Positions 28,882 through 34,403 of a stretch of DNA of 34,403 nt are shown here, piece by piece. Source of the DNA: a bacterium. Its GTDB lineage: Bacteria; Vulcanimicrobiota; Vulcanimicrobiia; Eremiobacterales; Eremiobacteraceae. Numbering within the stretch: the first letter of the stretch is position 1; each line of letters begins with the position of its first letter. Both the position numbers and the translations under genes were made by a program. Below the pieces are notes generated by a model. That model worked only from the letters and a program-made list of their open reading frames with translations. It had not been told where the DNA came from and made no database searches. The stretch covers positions 1 to 34,403 of the forward strand of contig CADDZI010000025.1 of the NCBI GenBank assembly GCA_902812405.1, given 5' to 3'.

Positions 28882-31044
28882 CTATGTGGGGCACGACCGG
28901 GTCTCCAACTCGGACAACAGGTCATGGTCGCTTGCCCAATGCGGGGGGCGACCGAAGCCGCAGACCGCAGTCGTTTTCTCCCCGCGGCTCATCGCATAAC
29001 GCAGGACGCGCCGCTCCTCCTCGAGGTAGAGGTCCTTGGCTGCAAACTTTGCATAATACCAAGCGTATTTTGCCGTTTGCCCCGCCCCACGCGCAACGTT
29101 CTCGCGCACCAGAAGGCCAAACGTGCGGCTGAAGGCCAGCCCCTGCGGCACGTAGATGCGAGGGAAACGCTCCCATGCAACGCCCGCCACGATCACGTGA
29201 TCCCAGCGCAGCCCTTTACAGGACCCGATCCCTTCGACAACAATTGCACCCGGCACCGGCGCAGCCGGAGGCGGCGCAAGGACGTTCGCCTCCAGCCAAT
29301 CCTCGAACTCGGTAGCCGCATGCACGCCCGCAGCCTCGGCCGCACCCGCAACCGCACACAGCCGCCGTAGATCGTCTTCCGCCCGGCGTCCTTCCCACAC
29401 CGAGGCCGTTCGCCAGGCTTCCCGAAAACCGGCTGCGTCCGCCAGATATGCAAGTCTCGCGGCGAGCGGCCGCCCGTTTAGCTCCTTACGCCACCTCTCC
29501 AGGCAGACACGCAAGCCGGCCAGTGACTCTCGTGCCGTCGCAGGTAGGCTCTCGTCGACGCGTCCCTCATAGACGTTGGCAGCCAGTGTGTACGCCACGC
29601 GCGCCGCCGGCGAGCGCTCATGGGCCGGCGCACCCAGAGGCAGCATCTCCTGCTCATCGCGATCGCGAGACAGAAGCCACACACTTCTATCCGAAAGTCC
29701 GACAAGCGGCGATGATAGCACTCGCATGAGGTGTGCTTCGTCGCGCGGATCCTCGAGAACCGCCGCCAGCGCGACCAGATCGGCCAGGTCTTTCGGCCGC
29801 GCAAAAGCATTGGCCGGCCAGGCCGCGGGGATGTCGGCTGTGCGCAACGCCGCGGCGTAGCGGCCGGCGCTCTCGTGCGTTCGCGTCAGCACCGCAATAC
29901 GTTCCGGGGCGCAGCCGCCGCCAAGCAGCCTGTCGAGGTGCCGGGTCAGCCAGGCGACTTCGGACTCCTCATCTGCGCAGCGCACGACGGCCGGTTCATC
30001 GGAGGACGCCTGCGGCGTCATCAGGATGCGGCGTGCATCCGAAAACGCCGCCAAAAGCGAACGCCGCCCACCCAAACCGGCAATGCGCGAGCCGTCGAAT
30101 CCGGCAGCGATGAGGGCAATCTCGCGAACCGCGCGAAGCGCACCGACAATCTTGGGCAGCGCCGGCTCGGCGTCTTCCGCGTCGTCAACAACCAGGACGT
30201 CGATCTCGCGTGCGACGGCCCGTGCGGCAGCCGTATCCCGTTCCAACCAGTCCCAAAGGCACGCAAGGATGTCCTCAGCTGACCGGACGGCGGCCCCCCG
30301 CGCGGCCAGCCTGTATTCCCGGAAGAGTTCAACCAAAAGGCGGACCAGCTCGCGCTCGCCCCGGCGCTGCTGCACGAGGGCCTCGCGCGGCGCACGCAAG
30401 GCAGCACGACCGCGCCGGCTCGCCCGCCGCGCGACCTCGGGATCAGCCAGCAAGCTGAGCGCGCGCTCGACATCCTCGCCGTAAAACGCTCCCAGGCCGC
30501 GCAGACAGCCTTCCTCAAACTCGTCCGGCGTCACGCAGGCTCGTGCCAGCAGCTCACAGAGTACCGCCGCTTCGTCCAAGAGCGCGTGAGGCCGCGAGAG
30601 GTAGGGCACGTCCAGGCTCAGGTCACCGTTGGCGAACATCTCCCAGGACATGGCAAACAGTCCGTGGGCAGCCTGCTCGAGAATGCGGCGCGTAGCGCCT
30701 CGGCCGCCGAGGACAAGATGCGGCGACACGCCGGCCCCGATGCTTCCCGAGTGCAGCCACCGCGCAGCGTGCTCTGCGAGAGTCGCACACACGCTTAAAC
30801 AGCTAGGCTGCGCGCCCGCCCTGACCAATGCGGCTGCGAAGGCTTGCTGCGCCGGGGGGTTGGCAACCACGACCAGCGGACGCCGTCCGCTTCGCCACAG
30901 CCGATCGACGCAAGCCGCCAAGAGTGACGTCTTGCCCGTCCCCGGACCGCCCACCACGAGGATCGTTTCCCCGGGCTCGACGGCGCAGATGTCATCCAGC
31001 GGAGCGAGGCTCGCGTCGCGTGACTCGCCACGTTTAGCGCGCAA
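28882..31044 (-). CDS. UvrD/AddA/AdnA-like DNA helicase
   Basis: A 720-residue superfamily 1 helicase. TTG 31044 is chosen because GGAG lies 7 nt upstream and it overlaps the nuclease gene by 11 nt; the frame further upstream is only the nuclease read out of frame. Walker A GGPGTGKTS is at 32-40, and Walker B is VLVVDDAEDAEP (near 283) with Asp for the usual Glu, as I recall in mycobacterial AdnA. Motif V-like GIGSCKGLRWDHVIVAG and motif VI EEERRVLRYAMSRG (near 678) are present. It is much shorter than AddA (about 1200) and lacks a nuclease domain. With the adjacent nuclease it probably forms a double-strand-break end-processing complex; a defence role is also conceivable. Confidence 0.88.
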   Translation of the reverse strand: MRAKRGESRDASLAPLDDICAVEPGETILVVGGPGTGKTSLLAACVDRLWRSGRRPLVVVANPPAQQAFAAALVRAGAQPSCLSVCATLAEHAARWLHSGSIGAGVSPHLVLGGRGATRRILEQAAHGLFAMSWEMFANGDLSLDVPYLSRPHALLDEAAVLCELLARACVTPDEFEEGCLRGLGAFYGEDVERALSLLADPEVARRASRRGRAALRAPREALVQQRRGERELVRLLVELFREYRLAARGAAVRSAEDILACLWDWLERDTAAARAVAREIDVLVVDDAEDAEPALPKIVGALRAVREIALIAAGFDGSRIAGLGGRRSLLAAFSDARRILMTPQASSDEPAVVRCADEESEVAWLTRHLDRLLGGGCAPERIAVLTRTHESAGRYAAALRTADIPAAWPANAFARPKDLADLVALAAVLEDPRDEAHLMRVLSSPLVGLSDRSVWLLSRDRDEQEMLPLGAPAHERSPAARVAYTLAANVYEGRVDESLPATARESLAGLRVCLERWRKELNGRPLAARLAYLADAAGFREAWRTASVWEGRRAEDDLRRLCAVAGAAEAAGVHAATEFEDWLEANVLAPPPAAPVPGAIVVEGIGSCKGLRWDHVIVAGVAWERFPRIYVPQGLAFSRTFGLLVRENVARGAGQTAKYAWYYAKFAAKDLYLEEERRVLRYAMSRGEKTTAVCGFGRPPHWASDHDLLSELETRSCPT

Positions 31045-33040
31045 AGATCCGCTCCGTATCGATCGGCCTCTCGCGACAGGCGCGGTTGTACAAACAGTGG
31101 CCGCAGGGCGGGCTCGCCCCGGCGACAAAGCGCTCGTATCCGCGCTTGGTCAGGGTATCGCATGTTTCCAGGAGTGCGCTGAGCGCGATTTCGAGGTCGC
31201 GCTCGTTGCACGGTACCGCGACCACCCCCTCAACTGCGGGCGCGTGTTCCTCTCCCTCGCGAACGACGTCCAGCGCCAGCAGCCAGACCTCATCTTTCGG
31301 TTCGCGCAGCGACACGAGAGCCACCCGTCCGACCCGCTCCCCGGCTGCCGTGCGCATTGCGTAGTACAGGGGCAGTTGCGCTTCGGTACCCTGTCGCACC
31401 CGCTCCAGGTAGGCCTCGGCGTCCCCTTCGATGCGTCCGGTCTTATAGTCGTAGATGCAGGTCGGGCCTCCTCCGAGCGGCCGATCGATGCGATCGATGA
31501 CGCCGACGAACTCGTGATCGCCGAAGCGTGCGCGTTGAACCACTTCCACGCCGGCAATCTCGACCGGCCTGCGGGCCGCTTCGGCGGCCAACCACCGCAC
31601 GTACTGCTCGGCCATGCGCCGGGCCTTGACCACCGAGACCGCATACTCCAGCGCACTTGGAAACGCATCTCGCCGCTGCGCAAACGCCTGCTGGATCTCG
31701 CTGTCGAGGCGCAGGAGGATATCCGCCGCGGCGTGCCGGCTGGGAATACGCACGTCACGGTGAACGGCCTCCAACGCGGCGTGCATCGCCTGCCCGTAGG
31801 CGGCCGCGGGTGATCCCGGGTCGGGTAGCACGTCACACAGGTACTCGTAGAACCACCGGCGCGGGCACTGCGCATGCGTATTGAGGCGGGAAGCCGAAAA
31901 TGTCATCGCCGGCGCCGTAAGCGGCTGGGGCGTTTCCGGCACAGGCCATGTCCGCGTGACGCGCGCGCCGTTCCCGGCAAGAGCGGCGGCTGCCGTTGCA
32001 TCGGCCACCGACGCCGTGACGTGCACGGTCAGCCGTCCGCCGTAGGCCCCGCCGAGCAGCGCTTCATCCAGGCCCAAGGCATCTGCGAACAGCGCGAGGT
32101 CGCATGCGGGTGCACACCCGTCTGCAAAAAATAGTCCGGCGCTATCCTCCAAAGGCACCGTCCCCTCCGCCGCACACGGTACGTCCGCCCACACGCGCTC
32201 GTCGCAGGCGTGCGCGAAAAGAATGAGCCGGGCACCCGCCGGCAACAGCGTCCGGTCGATGGTTTCCCACACGGCGTCCGCAAGCTCGGCCCAAGCGCCG
32301 AGCGGTGTGTGGGCCCAATCCATCCAGCCGCACGTGCAGGCTGCGTACGACACGGCCGTGCGCAGTGCATCCGGTCGGCCGGCCGCCGATCGAATCGCCG
32401 CGATTGCTTCTTCCACGCGGACGGCAGTCTCGCGTGCTTCGCTGCTCGGCCGGAGCCGGCTCGCCGACGCGTGCGCCGCCGGGCGTGTCCGTCCAGCTTC
32501 GGCGATCAGCGCGGCTTGCGCGGGATCCAGACCAAACGGTTGCGCTGTCACAGCCAGGCGGTATGCCTCACGGTCACCGTTTGCGGCAACTCGCAAGAGA
32601 TGAAGCATGGTCGACAGCCGTCCGGGACCGGGCCGCGCGAGGACGAAGCCGGATGGCAGACACACGAGCAGGCCGCTGCCACGCAGACGGCCGTGGGCTG
32701 TCGCCAGGTCGGGCACCTCCAGACGCACGCCATCCGTGGGGATGGTTGCACTCTGGGCCGGCAGGCCAGCCGCCCGCAGCCGCTGGCGTGCTCCATACAG
32801 GATCCGAGCCGCCAGCGACACCCCGGGACCCGCATCCGCCACCGCGCGGGCCAGATCGCCATCCGCTACGGCGAGCGCGTCCAGGGCGTCGCCCAAGCGG
32901 GCCAACCGCCCGATCGTCGCAACGTCGACCGCGGGTTGCGGACGGCCGCCCGCGCCCTCGCAGGCCCAGGCTGCCGCAACCGCCCAAAAGCGCGCCACAG
33001 CCGCTCTCCGATCGCAGCGCATCTGCGGTTGCTTGCTCAT
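31034..33040 (-). CDS. AddB-like Fe-S PD-(D/E)XK nuclease
   Basis: A 668-residue protein. The C-terminal third is a RecB/AddB-type PD-(D/E)XK nuclease: GVIDRID (near 511), IYDYKTG (near 530) and the QxxxY helix AQLPLYYAMRT. Four cysteines for a 4Fe-4S staple are one in QCPRRWFYEYL (near 392) and three in CGHCLYNRAC (near 647-656). The N-terminal 390 residues have no Walker A and look like a degenerate helicase-like scaffold. AddB is normally about 1100 residues, so this is compact. ATG 33040 lacks a good ribosome site. The gene lies 41 nt after the Fic gene and overlaps the helicase start, implying one operon. The proteins probably process broken DNA ends for recombination. Confidence 0.88.
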   Translation of the reverse strand: MSKQPQMRCDRRAAVARFWAVAAAWACEGAGGRPQPAVDVATIGRLARLGDALDALAVADGDLARAVADAGPGVSLAARILYGARQRLRAAGLPAQSATIPTDGVRLEVPDLATAHGRLRGSGLLVCLPSGFVLARPGPGRLSTMLHLLRVAANGDREAYRLAVTAQPFGLDPAQAALIAEAGRTRPAAHASASRLRPSSEARETAVRVEEAIAAIRSAAGRPDALRTAVSYAACTCGWMDWAHTPLGAWAELADAVWETIDRTLLPAGARLILFAHACDERVWADVPCAAEGTVPLEDSAGLFFADGCAPACDLALFADALGLDEALLGGAYGGRLTVHVTASVADATAAAALAGNGARVTRTWPVPETPQPLTAPAMTFSASRLNTHAQCPRRWFYEYLCDVLPDPGSPAAAYGQAMHAALEAVHRDVRIPSRHAAADILLRLDSEIQQAFAQRRDAFPSALEYAVSVVKARRMAEQYVRWLAAEAARRPVEIAGVEVVQRARFGDHEFVGVIDRIDRPLGGGPTCIYDYKTGRIEGDAEAYLERVRQGTEAQLPLYYAMRTAAGERVGRVALVSLREPKDEVWLLALDVVREGEEHAPAVEGVVAVPCNERDLEIALSALLETCDTLTKRGYERFVAGASPPCGHCLYNRACRERPIDTERIFAR

Positions 33041-33081
33041 CGCCGTTGCGGCCCGGCCCGCCTTAACGCCGGGCGAAGGAT

Positions 33082-34329
33082 TCAGGTGACCGATTGCGCG
33101 GCATTCTCCAAGAGCTCGAAGGACTCCGACACGCGTTCGCACACGAGCTTCAGCAAAAGCGACATGTCGCCGGCGTCGGCTTGACGCAGACCGTCGTAGT
33201 AGCGACTCCGATCCTCGACGCGGATGATCGCCGGCGGATACTGTGCACGGCACAGGACGAGGTTGGAGAGGAGGCGGCCGACGCGTCCGTTGCCGTCGAG
33301 GAAGGGCGCAATGTGGAGAATCTTGGCCTGCGCCGCGGTTGCCTTTGCCAACGGTTCGGCGGGCGATTCGTCAAGCCATTCGATGAACTCACGGAGCATG
33401 CCCGGAACGAGCGCGCTCTCAGGTGGCAAGTAGTCTCGGCCGACAAGCCGGTTGTCGACCCGGCGATACATCCCGGCGTTGTCATCATCGATAGAGGCAA
33501 AGAGGAGTGCGTGGAGTTCGCGAATGCCGTGCTCGGTCAGCGGAGCGTGCGAGAGTGCCAGAACTTCCGCGCGATCCAAAGCCCGGTTGAGATTGACGGC
33601 CTCCAGGTGCTCGCGCAGCGTCAATCCGCCGACAGTCGTCCCCTTGAGCACCACCTCTTCGGTCTGGTCTCGGCTCAAACGGTTTCCGCGGACTGCATTC
33701 GAGTGGTAGATTTCGTCCAAGCGCAACCGTAAACGGCACTGTGCCCGCGCTCGGGTTGCCGCCGGATGAGACGCAAACGCCTGCTGGCGGCAGCTCAGCT
33801 GCGCGAGCTGCTCTTCCAGATCGGCGTCGAACCGCAGTCCGGCAGCTTCTTCCTGTGCCCGGGCCGGCTGGTCCAGCCCCAACGCCGCCAGGTCTACGCC
33901 GTGTTCCGTCAGCCAAGCGAGCGCCATCGCCTCCAGACGGCGTTGGCGATACGCAAGCCAGGATCGGCGCGCTCGTGGGTAGGCTCCCAACAGCGCCAAA
34001 AATCGCGCGTTGCCGGCAGGCGAGGATGCGGCCTCGCGCAGACGCTGCGCCAAGTCCCCGTCGGTCAAGGTCTCGATGAAATCGTACATCACGGCACGGG
34101 CCTGCGCGTGCGAGAGAGGCAAGACCGCGATGACGTCCGCCCTGCGGGCGGCAGCCAGCGCAGCTGGGTCTTCAGCAGCATATGGCTCGACCCGGCCCGT
34201 CGTCAGGACAAAAAAGTAGCGGAACTGTCCGCTGCGGTCATCCAGCGCATCGGCCAGTTCTTCTAAGATGATGTTGCGCACGTGTCGACCGTCGCCGTGT
34301 TCGGCCGGCCGGCCGGGAAGGCCTCGCAT
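33082..34329 (-). CDS. UPF0158-Fic fusion protein with degenerate Fic active site
   Basis: A 415-residue two-part protein. Residues about 20-150 (YFFVLTTGRVEPY, MYDFIETLTDGDLAQRL, FLALLGAYPRARRSWLAYRQRRLEAMALAWLTEHG, each seen as separate blocks) resemble the UPF0158 family. Residues about 200-400 are a Fic domain: IYHSNAVRGNRLS, TVGGLTLREHLEAVN, HIAPFLDGNGRVGRLL and YPPAIIRVEDRSRYYDGL. Compared with the consensus HPFxDGNGR, the catalytic His is Ala341 (a His lies two residues earlier), while Asp345 and the GNGR loop remain. In the inhibitory motif SxxxEGN the Glu is Arg214. Normal AMP transfer therefore seems unlikely. ATG 34329 has no Shine-Dalgarno sequence; GTG 34281 is an alternative. 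First gene of the nuclease-helicase operon. Confidence 0.87.
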   Translation of the reverse strand: MRGLPGRPAEHGDGRHVRNIILEELADALDDRSGQFRYFFVLTTGRVEPYAAEDPAALAAARRADVIAVLPLSHAQARAVMYDFIETLTDGDLAQRLREAASSPAGNARFLALLGAYPRARRSWLAYRQRRLEAMALAWLTEHGVDLAALGLDQPARAQEEAAGLRFDADLEEQLAQLSCRQQAFASHPAATRARAQCRLRLRLDEIYHSNAVRGNRLSRDQTEEVVLKGTTVGGLTLREHLEAVNLNRALDRAEVLALSHAPLTEHGIRELHALLFASIDDDNAGMYRRVDNRLVGRDYLPPESALVPGMLREFIEWLDESPAEPLAKATAAQAKILHIAPFLDGNGRVGRLLSNLVLCRAQYPPAIIRVEDRSRYYDGLRQADAGDMSLLLKLVCERVSESFELLENAAQSVT

Positions 34330-34340
34330 GGGGGAAGCGT

Positions 34341-34364
34341 GGTGAGCGCTCGGAGACGCTCACC
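34341..34364. repeat. 8-bp perfect inverted repeat upstream of the Fic gene
   Basis: GGTGAGCG-CTCGGAGA-CGCTCACC lies 12 bp upstream of the Fic ATG at 34329. It could be an operator for the operon or a terminator of a gene beyond the right edge. No T-run follows on either strand. The remaining bases to 34403 contain GCCTGGC twice and no gene start that can be supported. Confidence 0.5.
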
Positions 34365-34403
34365 CGCCTGGCCTGCCAAAGCAAGCCTGGCACGCAAAGC
34401 ATG

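Noticed and set aside
28837-28894. Upstream start for the TonB_C protein
   Set aside because: It would add 19 residues before a clear signal peptide and overlap the helicase end, with no ribosome site.
33082-34329. Active AMP-transferring Fic enzyme or a Fic/antitoxin module
   Set aside because: The catalytic His is Ala, the inhibitory Glu is Arg, and no small antitoxin gene is adjacent within the window.

Overview
The window looks like chromosomal DNA from a GC-rich bacterium with an outer membrane. The outer membrane is inferred from a BtuB-type TonB-dependent receptor and a secreted protein with a TonB C-terminal domain. The gene order rpoB-rpoC-rpsL-rpsG-fusA-tuf and an enlarged ribosomal protein S12 resemble Firmicutes and other Terrabacteria. 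Together these traits suggest a diderm Terrabacteria lineage; Ca. Eremiobacterota is one possibility, but this is a guess from gene content. I saw no mobile elements, CRISPR arrays, tRNAs or rRNAs.

Layout. (1) 1-11635, minus strand: the transcription and translation block rpoB, rpoC, rpsL (S12), rpsG (S7), fusA (EF-G) and the 5' end of tuf (EF-Tu). Clear -35/-10 promoters lie before rpoB and before rpsL. RpoB and RpoC carry long charged or low-complexity tails. (2) 11632-13888: two divergent glycosyltransferases. (3) 14118-15572: a photolyase/cryptochrome-family protein whose DNA-lesion contact residues look replaced. (4) 15717-18826, minus: a coupled run of stress-protein-like membrane protein, MobA-like nucleotidyltransferase and MFS transporter, followed by a lipoprotein cytochrome c. 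(5) 19119-24060, minus: a cobalamin uptake operon btuC-btuD-btuB-btuF behind a cobalamin riboswitch. A hairpin just after the aptamer contains the btuC ribosome-binding site. (6) 24087-27799, plus: a three-subunit molybdenum hydroxylase of the xanthine dehydrogenase family (FAD, 2Fe-2S, Mo subunits), divergent from the B12 operon. (7) 28010-34329, minus: a UPF0158-Fic fusion protein, an Fe-S PD-(D/E)XK nuclease, a UvrD-like helicase and a TonB_C-domain protein.

The most unusual locus is region 7. The Fic protein has Ala where the catalytic His belongs and Arg where the auto-inhibitory Glu belongs, and it is fused to a UPF0158-like domain. It lies directly upstream of a compact AddAB/AdnAB-like helicase-nuclease pair. 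The photolyase in region 3 keeps the flavin/electron-transfer tryptophans I could align but has lost several dimer-contact residues, and has Cys where photolyases have the Asn facing flavin N5. All alignments were made by eye against remembered family sequences.
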